A stretch of 64,000 bases of DNA from Paenibacillus guangzhouensis (GTDB lineage Bacteria > Bacillota > Bacilli > Paenibacillales > Paenibacillaceae), in the NCBI RefSeq assembly GCF_009363075.1, contig NZ_CP045293.1, positions 5,863,501 to 5,927,500 on the forward strand, read 5' to 3'. Positions within the stretch are counted from its first letter, which is position 1. The number at the start of each line of letters is the position of its first letter. The notes beneath the pieces are model-generated. The model was not told the DNA's origin and did no database searches. It saw only the letters and a program-made list of their open reading frames with translations. The translations under genes and the position numbers were made by a program. Below, piece after piece: positions 25,954 through 35,664 of the stretch.

Positions 25954-27264
25954 ATGAAGAAAAAGCTTAGCGCCATCGTGTTATCCGCCGTTTTATTATC
26001 ATCTCTTGCAGCATGCGGAGGGGGCAAAACCAATGAGGGAGCAAGTCCTTCCGGGAATGCAGATACCAATGCGAGCAACGCGAATACGAGCAGCAACGGT
26101 AAAAAAGCAGTCATCACGATTATTCAGAACAAGGTCGAGATTCAAGAGCAGCTAGAAGCGGCCGTGAAGGAGTTCAACGGCTTGCAGGATCAAGTGGAAG
26201 TGCAGACGCTTGGGATTGCTGGCGATAATCTCACGACGGTATTGCAGACCCAATTCGGATCCGCGCCGGAGAAGGCACCGACGATCTTCACGACGGCTTC
26301 GGGATCGGAGTTCGAGAAGTTCCTTCCGTACATGGCGGAGCTGGGGGATACCAAGGCAGCTTCACGCATCCTGGAAGGGCAAGATAAATCCGCGATTAAA
26401 GACGGGAAATTATATGGTCTGCCTGTAGCGCTTGAAGGCTTCGGATTAATTTATAACAAAGATTTATTCAAGCAAGCAGGCGTTGATCCTGCGGCGATCA
26501 AATCGATTGACGATCTGGTGGAAGCGAGCAAGAAGCTGGAGCAGCAAGATGGCGTGAAGCATGCGATCGCTTTTGCGGAAGAGTCCTACTTCCGGTTCAT
26601 GCACTTCTTCAACTGGCCGTTCGCGTTAATGAACAATACATCGGAGACGATTGGGAAGATTAATGCTGGTGAGCTGAAAATTCAGGATATTCCTGAAATG
26701 AAGGCATTCGCAGCCGATCTCGATAAGCTTAAGCCGTATACGAACCTAAGCAAGAATACGTACGATGAGCAGGTTGCAGGCTTCGCAGAAGGTCAGTTCG
26801 CGATGATCCATCAAGGCAACTGGGCGCAGAATTTGCTCAATGATTACAAGGTGAGCTTCGAATATGGTTTCCTGCCGTTCCCATTGAATGGCAACGAAGG
26901 TATCTCGATCGGCAACAGCAACTTCTTCCGGGTGAACAAACATGCGAGCGAAGAACAGCAGAAGGGTGCCAAAGCGTTCTTGGATTGGCTAATCACCGAT
27001 CCGGCTGGACAACGTTACGTGACGGAAGAGTTCAAATTGATCCCGGTCTACAGCGGCTTTGATACGAGCAAGATGGATCCGTTGTCACAAGAGGTAAATC
27101 GATACGCAAGTGAAGACAAAGCTGTGCCATGGGTATTCGACCAGTTCCCTGCCGGCGCCCACCAAGACTTCGCGAACGAGATGGAGAAGTATTATTCCGG
27201 CAAAGTGAACAGCGAAGGTCTATTGGAAGGACTGGAGAAGGTCTGGATGAACGCTGTTAAATAG
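25954..27264 (+). CDS. Sugar ABC transporter substrate-binding lipoprotein
   Basis: A 436-residue MalE-type binding protein (cluster 1 family). The signal peptide ends in lipobox LAAC with Cys at residue 21, so it is anchored to the outer face of the membrane, followed by a Gly/Asn/Ser linker. Typical features are YGLPVALEGFGLIYNKDLFKQAGV (about 150-175) and a late W-containing ligand region. The start at 25954 follows aaggggtaaacag. First gene of the operon with two permeases, a GH65 phosphorylase and beta-phosphoglucomutase, which implies an alpha-linked glucose disaccharide. Confidence 0.92.
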   Translation: MKKKLSAIVLSAVLLSSLAACGGGKTNEGASPSGNADTNASNANTSSNGKKAVITIIQNKVEIQEQLEAAVKEFNGLQDQVEVQTLGIAGDNLTTVLQTQFGSAPEKAPTIFTTASGSEFEKFLPYMAELGDTKAASRILEGQDKSAIKDGKLYGLPVALEGFGLIYNKDLFKQAGVDPAAIKSIDDLVEASKKLEQQDGVKHAIAFAEESYFRFMHFFNWPFALMNNTSETIGKINAGELKIQDIPEMKAFAADLDKLKPYTNLSKNTYDEQVAGFAEGQFAMIHQGNWAQNLLNDYKVSFEYGFLPFPLNGNEGISIGNSNFFRVNKHASEEQQKGAKAFLDWLITDPAGQRYVTEEFKLIPVYSGFDTSKMDPLSQEVNRYASEDKAVPWVFDQFPAGAHQDFANEMEKYYSGKVNSEGLLEGLEKVWMNAVK

Positions 27265-27341
27265 TTCGAATGCAAAGGCTGCTTCTCGTAACAACTGGGT
27301 GAGCGGCCTTTGTCCTTTCATTTCGGATAAGAGGTGAAATT

Positions 27342-28220
27342 ATGAGGAGAAGTCTGAGCAATAAATGGATTGCAGCGGCCTTTATCGTGCCTTCCTTGTT
27401 TATCTTTATCAATGTCGTCTTGATCCCGTTTGTGATGGGGCTGGTCTACTCCTTCACGGACTGGAATGGGTTTGCCTTCGCAGGGTCGAACTTCGTTGGC
27501 CTCAGCAATTACGCGCAAATCTTCAGCGATTCGAAATTTATGACGGCCTTTGGGCTGACGTTCCAATATGCCTTTTTCATGATCGTCCTTGTTAATGTCA
27601 TTGGTCTTGGGCTCGCAATGCTTGTGACATCGAAGATTAAGACGAGAAATTTCTTGCGTTCTGTCTATTTCCTGCCCAACCTGATCGGTGGCTTGATTCT
27701 AGGGTTCATCTGGAAATTCGTCTTCACGAAGTTCTTCGTACAGGTCGGTGACCTGGTCGGGAGCGAATCGATCTTCTTCGATTGGCTGGATCATCCGACG
27801 GCGGCCTTCTGGGCGCTTGTCGTTGTTGGGACCTGGCAGATGGCAGGGTACGTGATGATTATCTACATCGCAGCGATTCAGAGCATCTCGGATGAAGTAT
27901 TGGAAGCAGCGGATATTGATGGCGCAGGCAAGTGGTATCGATTCCGTAAGATCGTATTCCCGCTCATCATGCCGGCGTTCACGATCAGTTTGTTCCTCAC
28001 GTTGTCCGGTTCTTTCAAGCAATACGATACGAATATTTCCCTCACGGGCGGCGGCCCATATGGTTCGACCGAGCTCATCACGATGGATATCTTCAAAACG
28101 GCATTCAACTTAAATCAGTATGCGCTCGCACAAGCCAAAGCCATTGTATTCTTCCTTGTCATCTTGGTTGTAACGGTCACTCAGGTCGTCATTTCGAAGA
28201 AAAGGGAGGTTGAACAATGA
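27342..28220 (+). CDS. Sugar ABC permease, MalF type
   Basis: A 292-residue inner membrane permease with six helices and the cytoplasmic EAA loop EAADIDGAGKWYRFRKIVFP (about 190-210) that docks the ATPase. It overlaps the next permease gene by ATGA. A weak inverted repeat (aaaggctgc/gcggccttt, 27272-27309) between it and the binding-protein gene may protect or attenuate the mRNA, which commonly raises binding protein levels. Confidence 0.93.
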   Translation: MRRSLSNKWIAAAFIVPSLFIFINVVLIPFVMGLVYSFTDWNGFAFAGSNFVGLSNYAQIFSDSKFMTAFGLTFQYAFFMIVLVNVIGLGLAMLVTSKIKTRNFLRSVYFLPNLIGGLILGFIWKFVFTKFFVQVGDLVGSESIFFDWLDHPTAAFWALVVVGTWQMAGYVMIIYIAAIQSISDEVLEAADIDGAGKWYRFRKIVFPLIMPAFTISLFLTLSGSFKQYDTNISLTGGGPYGSTELITMDIFKTAFNLNQYALAQAKAIVFFLVILVVTVTQVVISKKREVEQ

Positions 28221-29065
28221 TGAAGCGAGCTGCTGGCCATCATCTGTTGCTCGAAATTTGTGCTTGGCTGCTCGGCATCCTGATGATGCTTCCCATTTAC
28301 ATTATGATCGTGAATTCATTCAAGGGGCGCAGAGAAATCTTCACGAATACGTTCGGGTTGCCGGAATCTTGGTCGTTCGAGTTTTATGCCAAGGCGATGG
28401 AGAAAATGAATTTTTTAACAGCGTTCAAAAACTCGTTGATCGTTACCGTGGTGAGTATTGGTCTGATCATTATTCTCTCTTCCATGACATCATGGATGCT
28501 GGTGCGCATGAACAATAAGCTAGCCAATTTCATTCTGCTTGTGTTCGTGGCGACCATGTTGATTCCTTTCCAATCTGTGATGATTCCACTGATGCAATAT
28601 ATGAGCTCGTGGGACATTCCAGCGATCGGATTTTCGATGGTAAATACGCATTATGGCCTTGTATTTATGTACATTGGATTCGGACTCAGCATGTCAGTCT
28701 TCTTATATCATGGATTTATTAAAGGCGTTCCGATTGCGCTCGAAGAAGCCGCGATGATTGAAGGGTGCGGCAAATGGAAGACATTTTGGAAGATCGTCTT
28801 CCCGATGCTGGTTCCGATCACGATGACCGTCGGTATTCTGAATCTGCTGTGGATCTGGAACGACTATCTCTTACCGTCGCTGACGCTGAGCAGTCCGACG
28901 CTGCGGACGATTCCGCTATCGACCTTCTTCTTCTTCGGGGAATTTACGATTCAATGGAATCTAGCGATGGCAGGTCTCGTCGTATCGATTGTTCCGGTCA
29001 TTATTTTCTACCTCTTCGCACAGAAATACATTATTAAAGGCGTGATGGCGGGTGCGGTCAAATAG
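28217..29065 (+). CDS. Sugar ABC permease, MalG type
   Basis: A 282-residue permease with six helices and the EAA motif EEAAMIEGCGKWKTFWKIVFP (about 176-196). It pairs with the MalF-type subunit. No ATPase gene is found in this operon; in Bacillales a shared MsmX-type ATPase encoded elsewhere usually serves such importers. Confidence 0.93.
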   Translation: MMKRAAGHHLLLEICAWLLGILMMLPIYIMIVNSFKGRREIFTNTFGLPESWSFEFYAKAMEKMNFLTAFKNSLIVTVVSIGLIIILSSMTSWMLVRMNNKLANFILLVFVATMLIPFQSVMIPLMQYMSSWDIPAIGFSMVNTHYGLVFMYIGFGLSMSVFLYHGFIKGVPIALEEAAMIEGCGKWKTFWKIVFPMLVPITMTVGILNLLWIWNDYLLPSLTLSSPTLRTIPLSTFFFFGEFTIQWNLAMAGLVVSIVPVIIFYLFAQKYIIKGVMAGAVK

Positions 29066-29096
29066 GAATAGAGTAACAGCTTAGGAGGGCCTAGAG

Positions 29097-31370
29097 ATGA
29101 AGACGGGTTGGATCATTGAAGATCAAGGAAATGAACAGGACCTCGACGTTCAGGAGAGTATTTTTCATGTCGCGAACGGATATCTGGGCGTCCGTGGGAA
29201 TGATGAAGAGGGCTATAACGGCGTAGAACCATCGATCCGAGGAACGTATATTAACGCGTTCTATGATATTACGCCGATTCCATATGGGGAGAGTGCGTAT
29301 GCTTTTCCCGAGACGCAGCAGAAGCTTGTAAATGTCATGGATGTGCAGGACTTGCATATTCGTATCGGCCAGGAGGCGTTTAGCCTTCGTACCGGTCGGG
29401 TGGTGTCTTGCCGTCGCTTACTGAATATGAAGGAAGGCAGAGTGATACGTCGCGTGCACTGGATCTCGCCGCTGGGCAAGGAACTGGTCATGGAGTTCTC
29501 ACGTATGGCGTCATTTACGACCCTAGAACTTTTCATGATGGATGTGAAAATTACGCGAATCAACTGCGACGATGAAGTGACGGTGATCTCGGGTATACAG
29601 GGAGACGTGAGCAACTATACGAATGCAGGGGATCCGCGCGTCGCATCGGACCATGCCAAGCTGCTGCATGTGGTTCAGGCTGGCATGCAGGGGGGCTATC
29701 TGCAGATGGTATCGGAGACGAGCAGGTCACAGCTTCAAGTGGCTGCCACGGTGTGCCATGAGCTGACGCCTTCGGTGGAGGGTCGTCTCTCCCAGACGGA
29801 TACGTATCTCACGCAAGAATATGTTTTTCCGAAGGGGAAAGAGGTTATCAGGCTGACGAAATACAACGTATTTACCGATACGCGGCGGCATGAGCAGGTT
29901 GCGGGCAGCGGGCTTGAGATCATGAAGGACGTATTGGAGCGTGGCGTGGAACGGGTCTGGCAGGAGCAAGCACGGTACCTTGAAGCCTTCTGGATGACGG
30001 CGAATATCGAGATCGAAGGTGATGCACCGCTGCAAGAGGGGCTGCGCTACAATGTCTATCAACTGCTGCAATCCGTTGGGAAGGATAAATACAGTAACAT
30101 CGCAGCCAAAGGGCTCAGCGGGGAAGGGTACGAAGGTCATTATTTCTGGGATACGGAAATTTATCTCCTCCCGTTCTTCATTCTCTGTCAGCCTGAGCTG
30201 GCGAAGCAGCTGCTCCGCTACCGCTACACGATCCTGGATGCAGCGAGAATTCGTGCAAAGGAGCTTGGCCATAAGCAAGGGGCAGCCTATGCCTGGCGCA
30301 CAATTACGGGGCAGGAGTGCTCGTCCTATTTCCCGGCGGGGACGGCGCAATATCACATTAACGGCGATATCGCTTATACCTACGTGCAATATTATCTGGC
30401 TACGGGGGATGAAGCGTTCATCGCGGAATTCGGCGCTGAAGTTGTATTCGAGACAGCACGGACGTGGATCGAGCTAGGGCATTACGATGGCGATTTGTTC
30501 AAAATCGACGCCGTGACGGGGCCGGATGAATATACCGCCATCGTGAATAACAACTACTACACGAACGCGATGGCGAAGTACAACATGGCATGGGCCGTGA
30601 AGTGGTATCGGCATATGCAATCGACCCAGGCGGAGGCGTTAGCTGATCTATGTCATCGCATCGGAATAACCGATGAGGAGATCAGGGGCTTTGAGCAGGC
30701 AGCGGAGCAGATGTATTTGCCGTTCCATGAGCAGCTTGGCATTCATGCGCAGGACGATAGCTTCTTATCCAAGAAGGTATGGGATTTCGAGCATACACCT
30801 GCCGCGAACTATCCGCTGCTGCTGCATTACCACCCGTTATTCATCTACCGCCATCAGGTGTTGAAGCAGGCGGATACGGTGCTTGCGCATTTCTTAATTG
30901 AAGATGGCGTTCCGTATGAGGTAATGAAGAATTCCTATGATTACTACGAGCGAATCACGACGCATGATTCCTCCCTATCCAGCGCTATCTACAGCATCAT
31001 GGCATCCAAGCTAGGCTATGCCGACAAAGCTTATCATTATTTCATTGAAACGGCGCGCATGGATCTGGACAATACCCATGGTAATACGAAAGATGGATTG
31101 CATATGGCGAATATGGGCGGGACGTGGATGGCGATTGTGTATGGTTTTACAGGCCTTCGCATCCGAGAAGACCAGCTTGTGCTGAATCCTGTATTACCGA
31201 GAGCATGGGATGGTTATAAGTTCAGTATGCATTACCGGCAGGCACGCATGACCGTTGAGGTGAACCGGCATGAGACGGTCGTCATGGTGGATGCCGCGCA
31301 GCCTGTTGTCCTTGAGGTGAAGGGAAAACGGTTCAAAATCCCGCCAGGGAACATTCGAATCGCGGTCTAA
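29097..31370 (+). CDS. Glycoside hydrolase family 65 disaccharide phosphorylase
   Basis: A 757-residue inverting phosphorylase that splits an alpha-glucoside with phosphate into beta-glucose 1-phosphate and a sugar. The layout is an N-terminal beta-sandwich (about 1-270), an (alpha/alpha)6 barrel (about 320-690) and a C-terminal beta domain. The general acid is E478 in TGPDEYT, followed by NNNYYTN. The motif GQECSSYFPAGTAQYHINGDIAY resembles nigerose- and trehalose-type enzymes more than maltose phosphorylase, but specificity cannot be set by eye. The neighbours, uptake genes upstream and beta-phosphoglucomutase downstream, complete the pathway to glucose 6-phosphate. Confidence 0.93.
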   Translation: MKTGWIIEDQGNEQDLDVQESIFHVANGYLGVRGNDEEGYNGVEPSIRGTYINAFYDITPIPYGESAYAFPETQQKLVNVMDVQDLHIRIGQEAFSLRTGRVVSCRRLLNMKEGRVIRRVHWISPLGKELVMEFSRMASFTTLELFMMDVKITRINCDDEVTVISGIQGDVSNYTNAGDPRVASDHAKLLHVVQAGMQGGYLQMVSETSRSQLQVAATVCHELTPSVEGRLSQTDTYLTQEYVFPKGKEVIRLTKYNVFTDTRRHEQVAGSGLEIMKDVLERGVERVWQEQARYLEAFWMTANIEIEGDAPLQEGLRYNVYQLLQSVGKDKYSNIAAKGLSGEGYEGHYFWDTEIYLLPFFILCQPELAKQLLRYRYTILDAARIRAKELGHKQGAAYAWRTITGQECSSYFPAGTAQYHINGDIAYTYVQYYLATGDEAFIAEFGAEVVFETARTWIELGHYDGDLFKIDAVTGPDEYTAIVNNNYYTNAMAKYNMAWAVKWYRHMQSTQAEALADLCHRIGITDEEIRGFEQAAEQMYLPFHEQLGIHAQDDSFLSKKVWDFEHTPAANYPLLLHYHPLFIYRHQVLKQADTVLAHFLIEDGVPYEVMKNSYDYYERITTHDSSLSSAIYSIMASKLGYADKAYHYFIETARMDLDNTHGNTKDGLHMANMGGTWMAIVYGFTGLRIREDQLVLNPVLPRAWDGYKFSMHYRQARMTVEVNRHETVVMVDAAQPVVLEVKGKRFKIPPGNIRIAV

Positions 31371-31406
31371 GCGGGACAGGCCTACGTGAAGGGAGACGGG
31401 AACGGC

Positions 31407-32066
31407 ATGCTAAAGGCCGTGTTATTGGATCTGGACGGTGTCATTACGGATACGGCAGCGTATCATTATCTGGCTTGGAAAGAGCTTGGTTCCGAGATCG
31501 GTATCGAGATTGATTCCGAGTTCAATGAGCAGCTGAAAGGCGTGAGCCGGATGGAATCCTTGGATCGCATATTGCGCCATGGAGGAAAGGCTCATGCGTT
31601 CACGCTGGAGGAGAAACTGGGGCTAGCCGCCAAGAAGAACGCGCGGTATGTTCAGCTGCTGGAGGGGATCACGCCAGCGGATATCTATCCGGGAATTGAG
31701 GGGCTGCTAGTGGAGCTGCGAGAAGCGGGTGTGTATGCCGTGCTTGCCTCGGCAAGCAAGAACGCACCGCAGATTCTAGCGTCGCTCAGGCTCACCGAAT
31801 ACTTCGATTACATCGTCGACCCGGATGAGGTTGCATACGGGAAGCCGGCGCCGGATATGTTCTTGCGCGGCGCGGCGGCGGTGAGCGTATCGCCAGGCCA
31901 ATGCATCGGGATCGAAGATGCCCAAGCAGGGATTGAGGCGATTAAGGCGGCAGGGATGATCGCCGTTGGCATTGGGTCGGGCGGGTTATTAAGTGCAGCT
32001 GGAGCAGATGTGGTGCTGCCTACGACGGAGACCTTATCGCTTGCATTCCTGCAATTGTTGTTGTAG
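31407..32066 (+). CDS. pgmB: Beta-phosphoglucomutase
   Basis: A 219-residue HAD-superfamily enzyme converting beta-glucose 1-phosphate to glucose 6-phosphate. DLDGVITDTA gives the nucleophile D8 and acid/base D10; KGVSRMESL, ASASKNAP and GIEDAQAGIEA are the remaining HAD motifs. I start it at the ATG 31407 since family members begin MLKAVLLDLDG and agggag lies upstream; a GTG seven codons earlier is possible. It processes the product of the GH65 phosphorylase just upstream. Confidence 0.95.
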   Translation: MLKAVLLDLDGVITDTAAYHYLAWKELGSEIGIEIDSEFNEQLKGVSRMESLDRILRHGGKAHAFTLEEKLGLAAKKNARYVQLLEGITPADIYPGIEGLLVELREAGVYAVLASASKNAPQILASLRLTEYFDYIVDPDEVAYGKPAPDMFLRGAAAVSVSPGQCIGIEDAQAGIEAIKAAGMIAVGIGSGGLLSAAGADVVLPTTETLSLAFLQLLL

Positions 32067-32105
32067 GTTATTGGGGGGTTCGCGTAAGAACGCTCAAAAC
32101 ATAAC

Positions 32106-32140
32106 AGAGGGGAAGGCCATTGCGCCTTCCCCTCTTGTTC
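32106..32140. terminator. Bidirectional terminator between pgmB and lacD
   Basis: agaggggaaggc (32106-32117) pairs perfectly with gccttcccctct (32124-32135) around cattgc, with short T-rich stretches on both exits. Confidence 0.85.
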
Positions 32141-32141
32141 G

Positions 32142-33161
32142 TTAACCAATCACTTCGATATCATCGATCGAATCGCCGTACACGGACCACCATGGCTTCG
32201 CTCCACGATCGAGCTCTGCATTCAGCAGGTCGATATTCTCGCGGCCATGCGTTTGAAGCCATTGCCGCAGTCCATCTTCACCGCCGTCACCATACGCAGC
32301 GACGCCTTCGAACCAGGTGGCACGGCCGCACAATACGCCGCAGAAGTTCGCGCCTGCTCTGGCGGCGAACGTGACCGTCTCTCGGAAGAGCTCGGAGGTG
32401 ACGCCTGCGCTGAGGTAGATGAACGGCACGGTCGCGAGGTCCGAGGCTTCCTTGAAGTGCGCAGCCGCCTCGGCTTGCGTATAGGCAATCTCATTGCCCG
32501 CTGCGGCGAAACCCTCCACATAGTTGAAGTTGACCGGCACTTCGAGCTTGAGCACGTCAATCGCATAACGGGACTTGGTGAATTCTTGGATCGTCGCTTT
32601 GACTTTGGCTGGTTTCAACCGAGCGAATTCGAGGCCCTTGTCATCGGCGATGTTCGCATCGTAGACAATCGGCTCGACGAAGAGCGGAATATCGACTGCT
32701 TGGCATTCCGCGCCAACCCGTTCGAGGAATGCATGCTTCTGCTCGTTAATCGCAGCAGGCTCATCCGGATCATAATAGACTAATATTTTGACTGCATGCC
32801 CGCCGTGTTCACGGATTCGCAAGGCAGATAGATCGGCAATTAAATCAGGTAGTCTGCCTGGTTCGGTTGCGTCGTAACCTGTTTTCTCATAGGACAGGAG
32901 GAGTCCAGCATCTGCGTTCTTCGCTATAATCCCTTCAGATCCCGTCTCCAGATCCAGTAGAATCGCACTGACGTAGGGGGTTAGCTCGCGGGATACGGCG
33001 GCTTTGAAGGCATAGACTTGTTCGATGCGATAATCTTCGCCTTTCACCTTCTGAATCATCTTCTTCATGGATCCTCGTTGGTCAATGGCTAAGGCGGCAA
33101 TGACGCCTCGTTCATTCGATAATTGCTGCAATCCTTCGAATTTTCCGCGCTGCATGTGCAT
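32142..33161 (-). CDS. lacD: Tagatose 1,6-bisphosphate aldolase (LacD type)
   Basis: A 339-residue class I aldolase of the LacD family, which cleaves tagatose 1,6-bisphosphate to dihydroxyacetone phosphate and glyceraldehyde 3-phosphate. AIDQRGSMKKM near the N-terminus, DVLKLEVPVNFNYV (Schiff-base Lys) and PFIYLSAGVTSELF are conserved. The start at 33161 follows aaggagtgacaacc. Its transcript is convergent with the disaccharide operon, and no lacABC or PTS genes are close, so the substrate may instead be a related ketose bisphosphate or the sulfosugar-type sugar handled by LacD homologues. Confidence 0.85.
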   Translation of the reverse strand: MHMQRGKFEGLQQLSNERGVIAALAIDQRGSMKKMIQKVKGEDYRIEQVYAFKAAVSRELTPYVSAILLDLETGSEGIIAKNADAGLLLSYEKTGYDATEPGRLPDLIADLSALRIREHGGHAVKILVYYDPDEPAAINEQKHAFLERVGAECQAVDIPLFVEPIVYDANIADDKGLEFARLKPAKVKATIQEFTKSRYAIDVLKLEVPVNFNYVEGFAAAGNEIAYTQAEAAAHFKEASDLATVPFIYLSAGVTSELFRETVTFAARAGANFCGVLCGRATWFEGVAAYGDGGEDGLRQWLQTHGRENIDLLNAELDRGAKPWWSVYGDSIDDIEVIG

Positions 33162-33254
33162 GGTTGTCACTCCTTATATCTAGAATTTTATGTTGTGAAT
33201 ATTCTAACATTTAATAACATTTTTTTCGAAGACATCGCTCACAGCAATCGCCCT

Positions 33255-33284
33255 TTGACTGGGGTTATGATATGTTGTAATTAT
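33255..33284 (+). promoter_or_regulatory. Possible promoter for the zinc-ribbon/DUF2085 pair
   Basis: TTGACT (33255-33260) is followed after 18 nt by AATTAT (33279-33284). The -10 match is only partial. Confidence 0.35.
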
Positions 33285-33380
33285 GGATTTTATCCATGGA
33301 TTTCCTGGTTCGAGCGTCCCTTGAAATGGGGAAGCTACAGATCATCTATGGCGTGTTTAAGACAAGAAGGGGGAATGAGG

Positions 33381-33578
33381 ATGGGTTGTCCTCGGTGTGG
33401 CAGTCATCAAATCCAAGTCGTCTCGGAGACGGAGACCAAAGGCTTCGGTGCAGGGAAAGGCTGTCTAGGATATTTGATATTTGGACCTATTGGCTTTTTG
33501 TGCGGGCTATGCGGGATGGGGAAGAGCAAGTCGACGGTATTCCGAATTTGCGCGTCTTGCGGATTCCGGTTTAAGTAA
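33381..33578 (+). CDS. Small zinc-ribbon membrane-associated protein
   Basis: A 65-residue protein with CPRCG at residues 3-7 and CASCG near residue 58, a likely zinc ribbon, separated by a hydrophobic Gly-rich segment (GCLGYLIFGPIGFLCGLCGMG, about 28-48) that could insert in or fold against a membrane. Start at 33381 is preceded by aaggggg. The stop codon overlaps the next start by one base (taatg), so the two proteins are probably made together. The function is unknown. Confidence 0.7.
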   Translation: MGCPRCGSHQIQVVSETETKGFGAGKGCLGYLIFGPIGFLCGLCGMGKSKSTVFRICASCGFRFK

Positions 33579-33949
33579 TGAAGCCGGCCTCCCTGTCACG
33601 AAGAGATGCGATGTGGCTGCGCCTTATGCGGATCGGCTGCCAATCTGGCTGTCATCAGCGAGCGGACCGCAGCTTCGCCTGGCAAGGCTATCAGTTCCCG
33701 TTATGCGCACGTTGTACAGGGGTGCTGCTCGGCCAGATTGGTATGGTCATCCTCTTGTTGATGTCCGTGCGGATATCGCTTGGTGCGAGCCTCATTGGCT
33801 TAGGGATCATGTTCATCGACTGGTTGCTGCAGCGGCTTGAGGTGATGGAGTCAACCAATTGGCGGCGATTGATGACGGGAACGCTAGGCGGATGCGGGCT
33901 GATTGGGTGTTATGCTTGGTTATTTTCATGTATTCGAAGTTTATGGTAA
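33578..33949 (+). CDS. DUF2085 membrane protein
   Basis: A 123-residue protein with the DUF2085 pattern CQSGCHQRADRSFAWQGYQFPLCARCTGVLLGQ (about 21-53), containing conserved Cys and His, followed by two to three helices. The family is widespread in Firmicutes and archaea; its function is not known. Conserved Cys residues and the overlapping zinc-ribbon gene suggest a metal or redox link, which is inference. Confidence 0.85.
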   Translation: MKPASLSRRDAMWLRLMRIGCQSGCHQRADRSFAWQGYQFPLCARCTGVLLGQIGMVILLLMSVRISLGASLIGLGIMFIDWLLQRLEVMESTNWRRLMTGTLGGCGLIGCYAWLFSCIRSLW

Positions 33950-33953
33950 GTCG

Positions 33954-34008
33954 AAGAAGCGTTTTGTCGTCTGAGTAATGGACGATCATAACGTTTCTTT
34001 TTTTTGTT
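33954..34008 (+). terminator. Terminator after the DUF2085 gene
   Basis: aagaagcgtt..gtcgtc pairs imperfectly with gacgat..aacgtttctt, followed by nine T. Confidence 0.7.
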
Positions 34009-34136
34009 TTCCGTATATGAAATCATAAAATAATAGACTTTTTTGCAGAGATTATTCCATTTCATGCGGGTGGCTTTGGACCTACAATAAGCTTACAAGA
34101 TTTACCTGTAGCAAGAGGTAGCGGGGGGATACGACG

Positions 34137-35633
34137 ATGAGCGAAGCGCTGCTGCGCATGGAGGGAATCGATAAACATTTTCCAGGTGTACACGCCTTGG
34201 ACCAATGTCAATTTGAGCTATTGGCCGGTGAGGTGCATGCCCTTGTAGGGGAGAATGGGGCAGGCAAGTCGACCATGATGAAGATTGCGACAGGTGTCTT
34301 TACGAAGGATGCAGGACGCATTCTGTTCAAAGGCCGAGAAGTCGACATCCCAGATACACGAACGGCACAGCAATTAGGGATTAGCATTATTCATCAGGAA
34401 CTGAATCTCATGCCCCATCTAACGGTGGCGCAGAACATTTATATCGGCCGCGAGCCGCGATATCTCGGGTTATTCGTCGATGATCAAGAACTGAACCGAA
34501 GTGTGCAGGTGCTGCTGGATCAGATGAATGTGAAGATTGATCCGCGTACCAAAGTATCGGAACTATCCGTTGCGAAGCAACAGATGGTGGAGATTGCGAA
34601 GGCGCTGTCGTATCAGGCGGAGGTCCTCATCATGGATGAGCCAACGGCGGCGTTGACAGACACGGAGATTCAAGAACTGTTCCGGATCATTGCGCAATTA
34701 CGGATGAAAGGCGTCGGCATCGTATACATCTCACACCGGATGGAGGAACTGAAGCGCATTACGGATCGGATCACGGTGATGCGGGATGGCTGCTATGTGG
34801 ATACAGTGCCTACCGAATCCGTGACGATCGACCAGATTATTCGCATGATGGTAGGCCGTCAGCTCTATACCACGACACGGATTGAGTTGTCTTATTCGGA
34901 AGACGAGAAGGTACTAGAGGTAGAAGGGATTACGCGCGGCAAAGAGCTTAAAGATATTCATTTCCACGTACACAGGGGGGAGATAGTTGGGTTCGCAGGG
35001 CTCATGGGTGCGGGTCGGACAGAAATTGCTCGTGCCATATTCGGCGCGGATCCGATGGATCGCGGGACGATTCGCATCCAAGGGCAGCAAGTAAGCATTC
35101 GGAATCCACATGATGCGGTCCGGCACGGGATCGGTTATTTATCGGAAGACCGTAAGCGCTACGGGCTGCTCGTCGATATGGATGTACGGGAGAATATCGC
35201 AATTTCGAACTACGCCATATTCAGACGGCTCGGCTGGATGCGAACGAAGGAGATGCATCGCACAGCGGAGTACTATACCGAGTCTTTGTCGATTAAGACG
35301 CCGGGCGTTCACCAGACCGTGAAGTTCCTCTCTGGCGGCAATCAGCAGAAGGTCGTCATCGGGAAATGGCTGACGCGGGATTGTCAGGTTCTGATCTTCG
35401 ATGAACCGACGCGAGGCATTGATGTCGGAGCGAAAGCTGAGATATACAAACTGCTAGAACAATTAGCAAGCGAAGGGAAATCGATCATTATGATCTCCTC
35501 GGAACTGCCGGAAATATTGCGCATGAGTCATCGGGTCATCGTGATGTGCGAAGGGCGCATTACTGGGGAACTGAGCAGGGAAGAGGCAACGCAGGAGGAG
35601 ATCATGCGGCTTGCCACACTGCGCACGAGTTGA
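34137..35633 (+). CDS. Sugar ABC transporter ATPase, RbsA/MglA type
   Basis: A 498-residue protein with two fused nucleotide-binding domains. The first has Walker [10 protein letters not shown] (about 38-46), Q-loop HQEL and [15 protein letters not shown]. The second has the degenerate GLMGAGRTE in place of Walker A, as is usual for RbsA/MglA, and a good signature LSGGNQQK with [12 protein letters not shown]. It energises the permease encoded next. The start follows agcggggggatacgacg. Substrate is a monosaccharide of unknown identity. Confidence 0.94.
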   Translation: MSEALLRMEGIDKHFPGVHALDQCQFELLAGEVHALVGENGAGKSTMMKIATGVFTKDAGRILFKGREVDIPDTRTAQQLGISIIHQELNLMPHLTVAQNIYIGREPRYLGLFVDDQELNRSVQVLLDQMNVKIDPRTKVSELSVAKQQMVEIAKALSYQAEVLIMDEPTAALTDTEIQELFRIIAQLRMKGVGIVYISHRMEELKRITDRITVMRDGCYVDTVPTESVTIDQIIRMMVGRQLYTTTRIELSYSEDEKVLEVEGITRGKELKDIHFHVHRGEIVGFAGLMGAGRTEIARAIFGADPMDRGTIRIQGQQVSIRNPHDAVRHGIGYLSEDRKRYGLLVDMDVRENIAISNYAIFRRLGWMRTKEMHRTAEYYTESLSIKTPGVHQTVKFLSGGNQQKVVIGKWLTRDCQVLIFDEPTRGIDVGAKAEIYKLLEQLASEGKSIIMISSELPEILRMSHRVIVMCEGRITGELSREEATQEEIMRLATLRTS

Positions 35634-35664
35634 TAGATAAGAATAACCGGAAGGGGTTCAAGCG

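Noticed and set aside
33123-33377. Upstream extension of the zinc-ribbon protein
   Set aside because: The extension overlaps the lacD start region and promoter; aaggggg fits the ATG at 33381.
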